DNA from: Bacteroides sp.
GTDB taxonomy: Bacteria > Bacteroidota > Bacteroidia > Bacteroidales > Muribaculaceae
Assembly (NCBI GenBank): GCA_014802045.1
Contig: JAAVDA010000004.1
Location: 1-50,701 of the forward strand
Length of the DNA: 50,701 bases
Direction of reading: 5' to 3'
A model generated the notes under the pieces. The model was not told the DNA's origin. It saw only the letters and a list, made by a program, of their open reading frames with translations, and did not search any database. A program made the position numbers and the translations under genes. Positions 1 to 8,416 of the stretch are shown one piece after another. Positions within the stretch are counted from its first letter, which is position 1. Each line of letters starts with the position of its first letter.

Positions 1-96
1 AATGCCTTGAGTGCAATTGCAGCTTACTGCTTCTTTCCTAAGAAACCGTCTATCTCTCTTGAGTTTATTACAGACAATCAGTTGACTTTATTCTGA
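1..96 (+). CDS. Partial 3' end of an unidentified open frame
   Basis: Reading frame 1 is open from the first base to a TGA at 94-96 and encodes 31 residues ending in DNQLTLF. The window cuts off everything upstream, so I cannot tell whether this is a real gene end or chance. The tail (AAYCFFPKKPSI) gives a weak impression of a transposase C-terminus, but I cannot support that from 31 residues. It would converge with the minus-strand cassette that ends at 125. Confidence 0.25.
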   Translation, partial: NALSAIAAYCFFPKKPSISLEFITDNQLTLF

Positions 97-124
97 TTCC
101 TTATGTCGAACTCACGTTAATATA

Positions 125-607
125 TTAATCTCGTAGAAGCTCACGATATATCTGAGTGCTTTCTAATGGCTGCTCACTAATATCAATAATTTCAGGCGGT
201 AATTCCGGGTCGATTATTATACTATAATTGTGACGTAATTTTTCTGTTTGAAATAGTCTATTTGATGATTTGATTCGGAAAACAGAAAACCTACATCTTT
301 GAGCGAATATTCTAAAATCTCGATTAGATGAGAATTTTCCTACAACGATGATAGGTGTATCAGGTGGTAGGGAGTTCAAAATAGCCAGTTCCTTTTCTGC
401 ACAAGGTGAACATCCTAAATTTGTAAGATAAATAATCCCGCTTCTGTTTGTTGATAGCACATCCCCTAACGAGACACTATCTTTTCCATTATAAATATGA
501 TAGTTCCCTTCTATTAGGAGATTATTTAATTGACTCTTTTTTACCGAATTAATGCATCCAACAAAAAATGTCGATAAAATAGCAAGTAGTATTAAGTGGA
601 CTTTCAA
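125..607 (-). CDS. Thioredoxin-like lipoprotein of the left NVEALA cassette
   Basis: This is a 160-residue predicted lipoprotein: a short hydrophobic N-terminus ends in a lipobox with Cys18 (LSTFFVGC). Residues about 55-150 look like a compact thioredoxin-like fold with a CxxC motif (GCSPC, Cys66 and Cys69) directly after a beta-strand, as in TlpA/AhpC-type proteins. It should act on the periplasmic side of a membrane, possibly in disulfide exchange. It is the last gene of a three-gene minus-strand unit after the propeller lipoprotein, with a 15 bp gap. It is much shorter than the related proteins at 46139 and 47670 because it lacks their C-terminal DUF1573-like domain. The fold is inferred from the CxxC context, and the substrate is unknown. 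Confidence 0.7.
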   Translation of the reverse strand: MKVHLILLAILSTFFVGCINSVKKSQLNNLLIEGNYHIYNGKDSVSLGDVLSTNRSGIIYLTNLGCSPCAEKELAILNSLPPDTPIIVVGKFSSNRDFRIFAQRCRFSVFRIKSSNRLFQTEKLRHNYSIIIDPELPPEIIDISEQPLESTQIYRELLRD

Positions 608-622
608 AATTATTTGATAGAA

Positions 623-1831
623 TTATTCCTTTAAGTTTAATAAGCAAACCAATGGGTTCTGGTTGTCAAAATCGTAGTTATCAATGATGGATTTGGCGTA
701 TGGGAATTTGGCATAAAGCCACTCTTTATCAACATCAGCAATCTGCTCTTTGAAGACATAGTCAAAATACGTGATAAGGGTGTTGCCTCGACCTTTATAA
801 AGGGTGAAGGGTATGGAAATTCGTCGTTCATTAATATCTGCTCTGAGATAGCTTTTTGATGAGTCACTGTTTTTATCCTTAACTCCGATGAAATTCCTAG
901 GCCCCTTTTGGTAATAGATAAACCATTTGTTGTCAGTTTCCACTATGTTAAATGCCGATAACGGCGCATCATTACCAGTGTAGAGCGCTTTATTGAATGA
1001 TGGCCAATCCTGGTTTAGAGTTTTGTCTATAAAACCGTAAAAGTCATTCTGAATCCCGAGTGCATAGACCGGACGCAGTGACGATGGTGTTACTTCAAAA
1101 ACAGTATCGCTGTCAATGGAATAGTATAATAACCTGCCATCGTTTGCCGGCTGGAGTTTACCGGCTGGAAATGAACGACTGTATTGAAATGGCCGTGCCG
1201 AATCACGCACAGTCCCGTCGGCATTTAGCCAAGCCAACGCAAAATCCCTTCCGGGAATGTAGGAGCTTGCCGCAATTATTGTAGTGTCATTAAGCACGAA
1301 GGTCTTATCTGGATGAAATACATTGAGGCTTATCACTTTAGGTTTCCCACCGCTTAATGGATAGGATACTATTTGCCATCTCAGCCAGTCTGTGATGCTG
1401 ATGGTATCACCTACTATCTGTAGCTCATTCAATCCGCCATATTCTTCCGGACCCTCTCCTTTTTTGCCTATAGACGATATGTATTTACCCTCGGAATTAA
1501 AAAGATATACTTTGCCGGATTTGTTGATGTCGGCAACGATAATGGTATCTCCTCTTAATGTGATATCAGATATTGATCCAATCAGGCAGTTATCATTAGT
1601 CTCAAGCGGAATAAGTTTTATAGATTCTATATTCTCCTCTATGAAGTTCTTGTTGGTTGTCTCAGTAGTGAGATTCCACGATTCTACATAATTACCCGCT
1701 TCTACCGAAATTGTGGCAGCGGACGACTGTTCGAGACGATGTGCATCGCTATTTGTACCATTGTTGCACGCATATAAGCAGAGTGCAAGTGTAAGCGATT
1801 GCAGGAGGATTGATTTTGTCGGAGTAAGCAT
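623..1831 (-). CDS. 6-bladed beta-propeller (BF3164-like) lipoprotein
   Basis: The start is the ATG at 1831, two bases after the stop of the upstream NVEALA gene; an in-frame ATG at 1858 would overlap that gene. The protein has 402 residues. The N-terminus is a lipoprotein signal with Cys22 (LCLYAC). The rest shows repeated beta-rich blades with motifs typical of Bacteroidales 6-bladed propeller lipoproteins, for example GKVYLFNSEGKYISSIGKKG followed by EGPEEYGG, the equivalent of the family's GxGPGEY turn. These proteins are envelope lipoproteins of unknown biochemical function. It lies between the NVEALA peptide gene and the thioredoxin-like lipoprotein gene, the same order as in the cassette at 44.6-47.0 kb. 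Confidence 0.85.
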   Translation of the reverse strand: MLTPTKSILLQSLTLALCLYACNNGTNSDAHRLEQSSAATISVEAGNYVESWNLTTETTNKNFIEENIESIKLIPLETNDNCLIGSISDITLRGDTIIVADINKSGKVYLFNSEGKYISSIGKKGEGPEEYGGLNELQIVGDTISITDWLRWQIVSYPLSGGKPKVISLNVFHPDKTFVLNDTTIIAASSYIPGRDFALAWLNADGTVRDSARPFQYSRSFPAGKLQPANDGRLLYYSIDSDTVFEVTPSSLRPVYALGIQNDFYGFIDKTLNQDWPSFNKALYTGNDAPLSAFNIVETDNKWFIYYQKGPRNFIGVKDKNSDSSKSYLRADINERRISIPFTLYKGRGNTLITYFDYVFKEQIADVDKEWLYAKFPYAKSIIDNYDFDNQNPLVCLLNLKE

Positions 1832-1833
1832 GG

Positions 1834-2136
1834 TTATTCTACCACAATCCAACCGCAATCACCACATCCTGTGCAGCTCCAGGTATGTGCGACTGTTCCT
1901 TTCCCTTCTTCTACAGGCTGCGCAACAACACTGTGAAACTGATATAAAATGCAGTTGCACTCAACTTTTACACAAACGTAGTCTAAGCGGTTCCACCATT
2001 CTTCCAAATTAGCCAGAGACTCAACTTCTGATGGAACAGAGTTTGAAATGTCTTTTTTTGCAAAAATGACATTTGAGAATAGGAATGATAGTATTCCTAT
2101 TAGAGTAATGCTTAGAATTGCTACAGATTTTTTCAT
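1834..2136 (-). CDS. NVEALA-type small secreted Cys-rich protein
   Basis: This 100-residue protein begins with MKKS and one hydrophobic segment (residues about 4-26). The segment SEVESLANLEE around residues 36-46 corresponds to the conserved NVEALA region of this Bacteroidales family. The tail holds six cysteines, including a CTGCGDC cluster near the C-terminus. It heads the minus-strand unit, and its stop is 2 bp from the next ATG. Members are thought to be exported small proteins of unknown role. Its leader is not close in sequence to the two NVEALA genes on the right side of the window, so it belongs to a different subgroup. It could instead be an unrelated small secreted protein, but the gene order argues for NVEALA. 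Confidence 0.75.
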   Translation of the reverse strand: MKKSVAILSITLIGILSFLFSNVIFAKKDISNSVPSEVESLANLEEWWNRLDYVCVKVECNCILYQFHSVVAQPVEEGKGTVAHTWSCTGCGDCGWIVVE

Positions 2137-2163
2137 GCTCTTTCTGGTTAAGTTTATTTTTTG

Positions 2164-2216
2164 TAAAATTAGTATTTATACAATAACTGAGATTGTATTT
2201 TTTGTTAAAAATACAA
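2164..2216 (-). promoter_or_regulatory. Candidate promoter/operator of the left NVEALA cassette
   Basis: On the minus strand TAATTTTA (2164-2171) matches 7 of 8 bases of the Bacteroidales -7 consensus. A perfect inverted repeat with 10 bp arms (2193-2202 and 2207-2216, loop TGTT) covers the place where the -33 element should be. This suggests a repressor or activator site, but its A/T richness also makes it part of the T-rich tail of the neighbouring terminator. Confidence 0.35.
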
Positions 2217-2251
2217 AAAGGGGGGCGCACCAAAATGAAAATGGTGCGCCC
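2210..2251 (-). terminator. Rho-independent terminator after the BI-1 family gene
   Basis: A perfect 9 bp stem GGGCGCACC/GGTGCGCCC (2223-2231 and 2243-2251) with an A-rich loop is followed on the minus strand by CCCTTTTTGTATTTTT. It would end transcripts of the 2294-3007 gene before the NVEALA cassette. Confidence 0.8.
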
Positions 2252-2293
2252 GCTGTGATAATCTTTCTGATTGGGACTATGGCAAACCGTTTA

Positions 2294-3007
2294 TCAGTCG
2301 CGCGACGAGCCGAAGAAACGGAGCAGATAGAGGAAGAGATTGATAAAGTCGAGATAGAGGCTCAGGGCGCCCACAGTGGCAAGCTTACCTGCCGATTCGG
2401 TGGGAGCCATAGCTGCCATCTGCTTAATTTTCTGGGTGTCCCAGGCGGTGAGTCCCACAAAGATAAGCACTCCGGCGATAGAGATAATCCAGTCGAAAGT
2501 GGAGCTCTTGGTGAAGATATTCACCACAGATGCGATAATCAGGCCGATGAGGGCATAGAACAGGAACGATCCCCACTTGGTGAGGTCTTGTGAGGTGAAG
2601 TAGCCGTAGATAGTCATGGCGCCGAATGTGCCGGCGGTGATAAAGAATGTCTTGGCTATCGACACATGAGTATAGACCAGGAAGATGGGGAAGAGTGCAA
2701 GTCCGTTGACCACCGCAAAAAGATAGAAGAGAAGGGTGGCGGTGGATGAACTCATACGGTTAATGCCGCCTGAGATCACAAACACGAGCACAATTTCAGC
2801 GATAAACACACCCCAGATGAGTCCGGAGTGAGCCGCATAGAAACTGAGAACAGCCTGCGACGATGCGCACCACATTGACACAAGCGCTGTGACAAGCAGG
2901 CCGAAAAACATCTTTAAGTAGACGTTTTTCATCACAGCCGACACTCGGGTGTCGAGCGCACGCGAATCAGTGTCGGGCTGCTGATAGTAAGGAGGATAGT
3001 TATTCAT
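2294..3007 (-). CDS. Bax inhibitor-1 / YccA family integral membrane protein
   Basis: The protein has 237 residues, with a polar Pro/Tyr/Gln-rich N-terminus (about 20 residues, NNYPPYYQQPD) and then about seven closely spaced hydrophobic helices. This is the size and layout of the BI-1/YccA/LFG family (UPF0005). The segment VMKNVYLKMFFGLLVTALVS is the typical first helix region, and the C-terminal FINLFLYLLRFFG matches the conserved end of the family. Members are membrane proteins proposed to act as pH-sensitive calcium leak channels or as partners of FtsH; the substrate here is unknown. It lies 74 bp downstream of argS on the same strand and could be cotranscribed. A strong terminator follows. 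Confidence 0.9.
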   Translation of the reverse strand: MNNYPPYYQQPDTDSRALDTRVSAVMKNVYLKMFFGLLVTALVSMWCASSQAVLSFYAAHSGLIWGVFIAEIVLVFVISGGINRMSSSTATLLFYLFAVVNGLALFPIFLVYTHVSIAKTFFITAGTFGAMTIYGYFTSQDLTKWGSFLFYALIGLIIASVVNIFTKSSTFDWIISIAGVLIFVGLTAWDTQKIKQMAAMAPTESAGKLATVGALSLYLDFINLFLYLLRFFGSSRD

Positions 3008-3081
3008 AAGTGAATTGATGATTAGAATCGGTGATAGATTAGTCTGTCATTGATTAACAACCGGGGCAGAGGATTTGTTCA

Positions 3082-4872
3082 TCACATGCGCTCCGGCACG
3101 CGGATGCCGAGCAGCCCCATAGCCGTGCGCACCGTTGAGGCAGTGACTTCGGAGAGCACCAGACGCATGGAGCGGCGTGAGGCATCCTCCTCTTTCAGTA
3201 TGGAGCAGTCATGATAGAACTGGTTGTATTCCTTCACGAGTTCATAGGCATAGTTGGCAATAAGGGCCGGGCTATAATTGCGGCCGGCTTCAGCCACTAC
3301 GGCCGGAAAATCGGCCAGACGCTGGATGAGGGTGATTTCACGCTCGCATGGTTCTACGGTGGTGTAATCGGTGATTGCCATTCCGCTGTCGGCTGCTTTG
3401 CGGAGTACAGAGCGGATACGCGCATAGGTGTATTGAATGAAGGGTCCGGTATTGCCATTGAAATCGATTGAGCCTTCCGGATCGAATGTCATATTCTTGC
3501 GGGGGTCAACTTTCAGAAGGAAATATTTCAGGGCGCCGAGACCCACGGTCTCTGTGATTTCGTCTATCTCTTCAGCCGAACAGCCGTCAAGCTTGCCAAG
3601 CTCTGTGCTCACCTTGCGTGCGGTAGAGACCATTTCGTCGATAAGATCATCGGCATCTACCACAGTGCCTTCGCGGCTTTTCATGCGTCCGTTGGGGAGT
3701 TCGACCATGCCGTAGGAGAAATGCACGAGGTCTTTTCCCCATTTGAATCCGAGACGGTCAAGAAGCAGTGAGAGAACCTGGAAATGGTAATTCTGTTCAT
3801 TGCCCACCACATAGATCATCTTGTCTATGGGATAATCTTGATAGCGGAGTTTGGCTGTGCCGATATCCTGGGTCATATAGACTGAGGTGCCGTCGCTGCG
3901 GAGCAGGAGCTTATGGTCGAGTCCTTCGGGAGTGAGGTCGGCCCATACGGATCCGTCTTCCTTTCGATACATCTTACCGGCGGCAAGCCCTTCGAGCACT
4001 TTTTCCTTTCCTTCGAGATAGGTGTCGCTCTCGTAATAGATTTTATCGAAATCCACACCCATACGGTTGTAGGTTTCATCAAATCCGGCATACACCCATT
4101 CGTTCATCATGGCCCACAGACTACGCACTTCGGGGTCTTTGGCCTCCCATGCGCGGAGCATAGCGCGGGCCTCCTGCATGAGCGACGACTGCGCTTCGGC
4201 CTCCTCTTTGCTGAGATTTTTCTCTTTCATGAGAGCTTCAACCTCGGCTTTATAGTGCTTATCGAAGAGCACATAGAAATCACCAATGAGATGGTCGCCT
4301 TTCTTTCCGGCTTTTTCAGGAGTGATGCCGTTGCCCCATTTCTGCCAAGCGAGCATCGATTTGCAGATGTGGATACCGCGGTCGTTTACGATGTTGGTTT
4401 TCACCACACGGTTGCCGCAGGCCGACAGAATCTGCGAAAGGCTATATCCGAGGAGTATATTGCGGACATGGCCGAGATGGAGAGGCTTGTTGGTATTGGG
4501 AGAGGAGTATTCCACCATGACAAGAGGCGATTCGGGGGTGACGGTAGTGATACCGTAGTCTGGAGTATCGGCAATGTGACGGAGCACTGAGGTCCAGAAC
4601 GAAGGCTCTATGACGATATTCAAGAAGCCCTTTATCACATTGTAGCGAGCCACGGCCGGCTCATTGTCGACGAGCCAGTCGCCTATTTCTTTTCCCACAG
4701 CCTCCGGGCTTTTGCGGGCTACTTTGACCCAGGGGAAAACCATTACGGTGAGATTGCCCTCAAACTCTTTTTTTGTGGTCTGGGGTGTGATGGCAGAGGC
4801 ATCGGTGTCTGCTTCGTAAAGTTCTTTCACGGCGCGTGCCACGGCCTGAGCGATGATTGAGTCAATAGACAT
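3082..4872 (-). CDS. argS: Arginyl-tRNA synthetase
   Basis: This class I aminoacyl-tRNA synthetase charges tRNA-Arg in the cytoplasm. I use the ATG at 4872 (MSIDSIIAQAVARAV), giving 596 residues; an upstream in-frame ATG at 4902 falls inside the likely promoter. The N-terminal Add1-like domain is followed by SSPNTNKPLHLGHVRN, which contains the HIGH motif as HLGH. A degenerate KMSKS equivalent (GRMKSREGTVV) comes at about residue 390. The C-terminal DALR anticodon-binding domain (NTGPFIQYTYARIRSV onward) is complete. A -7 box TAACTTTG lies at 4900-4907. The gene is divergent from the glycosyltransferase at 4964. Confidence 0.97.
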   Translation of the reverse strand: MSIDSIIAQAVARAVKELYEADTDASAITPQTTKKEFEGNLTVMVFPWVKVARKSPEAVGKEIGDWLVDNEPAVARYNVIKGFLNIVIEPSFWTSVLRHIADTPDYGITTVTPESPLVMVEYSSPNTNKPLHLGHVRNILLGYSLSQILSACGNRVVKTNIVNDRGIHICKSMLAWQKWGNGITPEKAGKKGDHLIGDFYVLFDKHYKAEVEALMKEKNLSKEEAEAQSSLMQEARAMLRAWEAKDPEVRSLWAMMNEWVYAGFDETYNRMGVDFDKIYYESDTYLEGKEKVLEGLAAGKMYRKEDGSVWADLTPEGLDHKLLLRSDGTSVYMTQDIGTAKLRYQDYPIDKMIYVVGNEQNYHFQVLSLLLDRLGFKWGKDLVHFSYGMVELPNGRMKSREGTVVDADDLIDEMVSTARKVSTELGKLDGCSAEEIDEITETVGLGALKYFLLKVDPRKNMTFDPEGSIDFNGNTGPFIQYTYARIRSVLRKAADSGMAITDYTTVEPCEREITLIQRLADFPAVVAEAGRNYSPALIANYAYELVKEYNQFYHDCSILKEEDASRRSMRLVLSEVTASTVRTAMGLLGIRVPERM

Positions 4873-4899
4873 ATTGATATTATCGTTGGATTTAAGCAA

Positions 4900-4907
4900 C
4901 AAAGTTA
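4900..4907 (-). promoter_or_regulatory. -7 promoter element for argS
   Basis: TAACTTTG on the minus strand matches the Bacteroidales -7 consensus TAnnTTTG and lies 28 bp upstream of the argS ATG. No clear TTTG -33 box is seen at the expected distance. Confidence 0.55.
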
Positions 4908-4925
4908 CGAAAAATATAATTAAAA

Positions 4926-4956
4926 TTTGTGATGTTAGGAGAGTTGTTTAATTTTG
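4926..4956 (+). promoter_or_regulatory. Promoter of the DUF5672/glycosyltransferase gene
   Basis: TTTG at 4926-4929 and TAATTTTG at 4949-4956 are separated by 19 bp, a full match to the Bacteroidales -33/-7 promoter. The ATG at 4964 is only 7 nt after the -7 box, so the transcript would be leaderless or nearly so. Confidence 0.65.
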
Positions 4957-4963
4957 CACACCT

Positions 4964-6508
4964 ATGAAACAGTTGACTATTGTTGTGCCGGTATATCGCG
5001 AACGGCCGAAAGGCTACGAGCAGATATCCATTAACCGTCTTAAACGATTATGTTCGTCACGAGATATCGTTTTCGTCATGCCGGATAGCCTGAAGGATGA
5101 TTATTGGAAGGAAATCATTCCAAGTGCGCAAACCGAGCGGTTTGATGACCGGTATTTCAATAACATAGCAGGCTATAATCGCCTGATGATGTCAAGAGAA
5201 TTTTATAGTCGGTTTTTAGCCAGCGAATTCATTCTAATCTATCAGCTTGATGCATATATTTTCGCTGATAGGCTCGACGAATGGTGTAACAAAGGATATG
5301 ACTATGTCGGGGCTCCGTGGTTGGTGCGTCCGGTGTATAACATCTGGCCCTTAAAAATCGGAAGCAAGATAAAACACCGTTGCAGGCATATGCTTGGAAT
5401 GAAAGATGCCAGAATCGGTTGGTGGAGAGTGGGCAATGGCGGTCTTTCACTTCGGCGTGTGAGTGCACATCTTGAGGCTGTGTGCAAGCTTTCAGATGTA
5501 GTGGCCGAATTTCTCAATCATCCAGGCAATCATTTGTATAACGAAGATATTTTCTTTTCCACAGAGGTCAATCGACATAGTCTTGACTTCAGATATCCAA
5601 CCTGGAGAGAGGGGCTTGAATTTGCATTTGATAAATATCCTGAACTATGCCTCAGTCTCAACGACAATCGTCTGCCCATGGGATGTCACTCCTGGTATAA
5701 AAGGCGCATGAGGGGTTTCTGGTTTCCGATTATCCTAAATTCAAAACCGATAGGATTCTTTAAGAAAATCACGCACAAACTAAAGGGACGCATAACAATC
5801 ATGCGTGGTATTTCGGTGCGTCCGCCAGCCAATCCAAATGAAATCCCTGTAATCATAAATAATTTCAATCGGCTGACCGATCTGGAACAACTTATTGAAT
5901 CTCTGAAACAACGGGATATTAACAACATAATCATCCTGGATAATGCAAGCACCTATCCCCCACTGCTCAAATGGTATGAAACAACACCATATGAAGTGAT
6001 AAAGATTGGCAAGAACTTAGGATTCAAAGCTCTCTGGAAATATGCTCCCGCAAGGAAACGCTTCTGTAGGGGATGGTATGTGTATACCGACAGCGATGTC
6101 ATGCTTTCGCAGGATTGTCCGGCAGACGTGATGACACGGATGCTTGATGTTATGCTTTCGCAGCGACCGAACGCAGTGAAAGTCGGGCTGTCTATCAAAA
6201 TAGATGATATTCCCAGCTACTATGCCCTTAAAGATGAGGTGGAAATCAGGGAGGCTGTCAACTGGATATGGCCTCAGGAAAACGGCACTATCTTCCGTGC
6301 TCCTACCGACACAACATTTGCCCTTTACAGACCAAAAAGCGGCTTAAACCGCAGTCGCGCGGATGAAACCTATCGACTTGCACCGCCCTACTCAATAGTT
6401 CACCTTCCGTGGTATGTGGACTCAGCGAATCCCACTGATGAGGAGAAATATTACATAACTCATGCCAGCCACATCACATCGTGGACTTCTAAGTCAGAAG
6501 TAAAATGA
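4964..6508 (+). CDS. DUF5672 domain fused to a family-2-like glycosyltransferase
   Basis: The protein has 514 residues with two parts. Residues 1 to about 270 match the DUF5672 pattern of Bacteroidales surface-polysaccharide genes: VVPVYRERPKGYEQIS near the start, FILIYQLDAYIF at the centre, and a GNGGLSLRR motif. Residues about 285-510 look like a second nucleotide-sugar transferase: VIINNFNRLTDLEQLIESLK, then IIILDNAST, then YTDSDVM as a probable DxD metal site. No signal peptide is seen, so it is probably cytoplasmic or membrane-associated and acts on cell-surface glycan. It stands alone between divergent argS and a convergent DUF2851 gene, not in a capsule cluster. The acceptor and sugar are unknown. 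Confidence 0.8.
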   Translation: MKQLTIVVPVYRERPKGYEQISINRLKRLCSSRDIVFVMPDSLKDDYWKEIIPSAQTERFDDRYFNNIAGYNRLMMSREFYSRFLASEFILIYQLDAYIFADRLDEWCNKGYDYVGAPWLVRPVYNIWPLKIGSKIKHRCRHMLGMKDARIGWWRVGNGGLSLRRVSAHLEAVCKLSDVVAEFLNHPGNHLYNEDIFFSTEVNRHSLDFRYPTWREGLEFAFDKYPELCLSLNDNRLPMGCHSWYKRRMRGFWFPIILNSKPIGFFKKITHKLKGRITIMRGISVRPPANPNEIPVIINNFNRLTDLEQLIESLKQRDINNIIILDNASTYPPLLKWYETTPYEVIKIGKNLGFKALWKYAPARKRFCRGWYVYTDSDVMLSQDCPADVMTRMLDVMLSQRPNAVKVGLSIKIDDIPSYYALKDEVEIREAVNWIWPQENGTIFRAPTDTTFALYRPKSGLNRSRADETYRLAPPYSIVHLPWYVDSANPTDEEKYYITHASHITSWTSKSEVK

Positions 6509-6536
6509 GTTCAATGACTGTAATCTATAATACCGG

Positions 6537-7832
6537 CTAAGATTTCTCATGTCTGATTGCTTTTGCGGCGAGCATACGGTGGCCTATGCGGCAGTAGAGG
6601 CACTTGCGCCGTTCGCAGTAGGCCCGACGCAGTTGTATAAGAGCCTGACTGCTGAATGCGTCGCTCACCTTTATTCCGGAGCGGGCAAACATCTCTACAA
6701 CCGAATTGCGCTCAGCCCCTATCTCATGAAGCAGTCTTATGGCTCTGTCGGTCATCTCTGTGTTGGAGTGTGCCATTCCGTAGGCCATCATCAGGGGCAC
6801 AACTACATTTATCACCATAACCAGCGCCGAACTGCGGCTCATCGAGCCGAGATGACGCTGACTGCCCGGACCGAAGCTGCAACGCCACTGCCAATAGTTG
6901 GGTAGGTCGGGGGTGAAAAGATTGCATGCATCAGCAGCATTCTCCACACTCACCACTCTCGACAGCATACGGAATCCTCCGGAAAGCATGGCCGCAAGAA
7001 CGGCGATACGACGATGAGGGAAATTGGCCGGACGCATACGCGACATTTTCCAACCGAGTGAGTCGGGGCGACGGAGTCCGAATTTAGCCGTCAGAAAGTC
7101 ATATTCCCTCGCGAGTCTTGCCGCATAGGAATCGGCAGCCGCCACCGCAGGGGTTATCAGCCCGGCCTGTCCGAATAGCAATGCTTCTACTGCCGTGGCA
7201 TCGTCACTGTGTTTTCCGATAAATCGCAGAGGCAGGCTAAGGGCGAGACGCTCGAACGGTTCGCTATTGACTCCGAAACCGAGACCTCGTGCTACGGTGA
7301 CATAGCAGGTCTGCTCCCAATCGCCGGCAAACCGGTTGAGGAGGGCTTCTATTCTGTCGGCTTTCTCATAGAGGCGTTCGTAGGCAAGAGTGGTGAGCCA
7401 GTCTGTGAGATATAGCGACGGGAGTGCTTTGATTGTGGCTGCGCAGGGAATATCGATATCAGCGCGCCCAACGAGATTACGGTAGTGTTCGTTCAAGTCG
7501 GCCGAACAAGGCATGCGCAACTGTGGGATAATCTCTCCGTCCGGACGGCGCACCACCGCGTCGTCGCGGTCTACCACATGGAGAATCACCGTGTCATATG
7601 CGCGGTCGTTGTGATGGCCATGGCGGTGCCAATCGCTGGCTCTCACATGAATCTCAACATTGCCGGCCCAGATGTGACCGTCTATACTCACTTTGGCATT
7701 GAAGAAGTCGGGCCCGGCATCGGTGTTGAGCAGTCCGGGGTCTATCACCTGAACCCTCCGGCCATCAACGGTGCGCATATCGCTCTGCTGCCAGAGGCGG
7801 TGTTGCCACACATATTGCATAAGTTTTTCCAT
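6537..7832 (-). CDS. DUF2851 family protein
   Basis: I use the ATG at 7832 (MEKLMQYVWQHRLW), because the longer frame reaching 7979 would run into the upstream AraC-type gene; this gives 431 residues. The N-terminal half has the conserved DUF2851 block: LWQQ, then IDPGLLNTDAGPDFFNAKV, then WAGNVEIHVRASDW with HGHHNDRAYD. The conserved Asp/His/Glu pattern resembles a PD-(D/E)XK-like nuclease core, which is only a suggestion. A Cys-rich C-terminus (CERRKCLYCRIGHRML) could bind metal or a cluster. It is the last gene of the 12784-6537 minus-strand run, 23 bp after the AraC-type regulator. The function of the family is unknown. Confidence 0.85.
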   Translation of the reverse strand: MEKLMQYVWQHRLWQQSDMRTVDGRRVQVIDPGLLNTDAGPDFFNAKVSIDGHIWAGNVEIHVRASDWHRHGHHNDRAYDTVILHVVDRDDAVVRRPDGEIIPQLRMPCSADLNEHYRNLVGRADIDIPCAATIKALPSLYLTDWLTTLAYERLYEKADRIEALLNRFAGDWEQTCYVTVARGLGFGVNSEPFERLALSLPLRFIGKHSDDATAVEALLFGQAGLITPAVAAADSYAARLAREYDFLTAKFGLRRPDSLGWKMSRMRPANFPHRRIAVLAAMLSGGFRMLSRVVSVENAADACNLFTPDLPNYWQWRCSFGPGSQRHLGSMSRSSALVMVINVVVPLMMAYGMAHSNTEMTDRAIRLLHEIGAERNSVVEMFARSGIKVSDAFSSQALIQLRRAYCERRKCLYCRIGHRMLAAKAIRHEKS

Positions 7833-7855
7833 GGCATTGACTTTAATGAGGATTG

Positions 7856-8416
7856 TCAGACATCGGGAAGCGGACGTCTCGCTCCTTGATGCTTCATACG
7901 ATAAGCCGACGGGGTTATCCCGGTGATTTCCTTGAAACGGCGTGAGAGGTGGGCCGGACTTGAAAATCCCGTCTGCCAAGCAATCTCACTAAGGGTCAGC
8001 TCTCCATATTCAAGCAGCTCCTTGACGCGCTCTATCCGTTGGGCGGTGCAATAGTTTTCGACCGTACGGCCTTCATGGCGCGAGAAGATTCTGCTGGCGG
8101 CATCGTAAGAGATGCCGAGCTGTCTTTCTATGCAGTCGGAAAGATTGAGGCGACATTCCTCCTCGCTGCGCACATGGTGCATCACAGCCTGCTTCACCTG
8201 CTCAACAATTCCGCCATCAGGGTCTGTGATGCGGCTGAATCCGGCTTCATGAAGAGCCTTGTCGAGCGATTCGAGCAGGGACGGTTCAAGGTGTTGGGCG
8301 GGAATACTCACCCGCCCCAAACTGACACTCTCCGGCTCAATATCAAACTTTTCAAAAATCTGCCTGACTGCCTCGATGCAATGCCGACACACCATGTTTT
8401 TTATCAGAAGTTCCAT
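7856..8416 (-). CDS. HMA-like domain fused to an AraC-type HTH regulator
   Basis: From the ATG at 8416 (MELLIKNMVCRHCIEAV) the product has 186 residues. Residues 1 to about 75 resemble a heavy-metal-associated (HMA) ferredoxin-like domain, with CRHC at the position of the metal-binding CxxC. Residues about 85-180 form an AraC/XylS DNA-binding domain: a first helix-turn-helix around TLSEIAWQTGFSSPAHLSRR and the family signature FKEITGITPSAYR at the end. It is a cytoplasmic one-component regulator that may sense a metal ion through the N-terminal cysteines. It overlaps the upstream DUF2752 gene by 13 nt. No metal transporter gene is adjacent, which is unusual for such fusions. An alternative ATG lies at 8437. 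Confidence 0.85.
   Translation of the reverse strand: MELLIKNMVCRHCIEAVRQIFEKFDIEPESVSLGRVSIPAQHLEPSLLESLDKALHEAGFSRITDPDGGIVEQVKQAVMHHVRSEEECRLNLSDCIERQLGISYDAASRIFSRHEGRTVENYCTAQRIERVKELLEYGELTLSEIAWQTGFSSPAHLSRRFKEITGITPSAYRMKHQGARRPLPDV

Noticed and set aside
3913-4590. 225-residue plus-strand frame opposite argS
   Set aside because: argS motifs are complete on the other strand; the frame has no family features.
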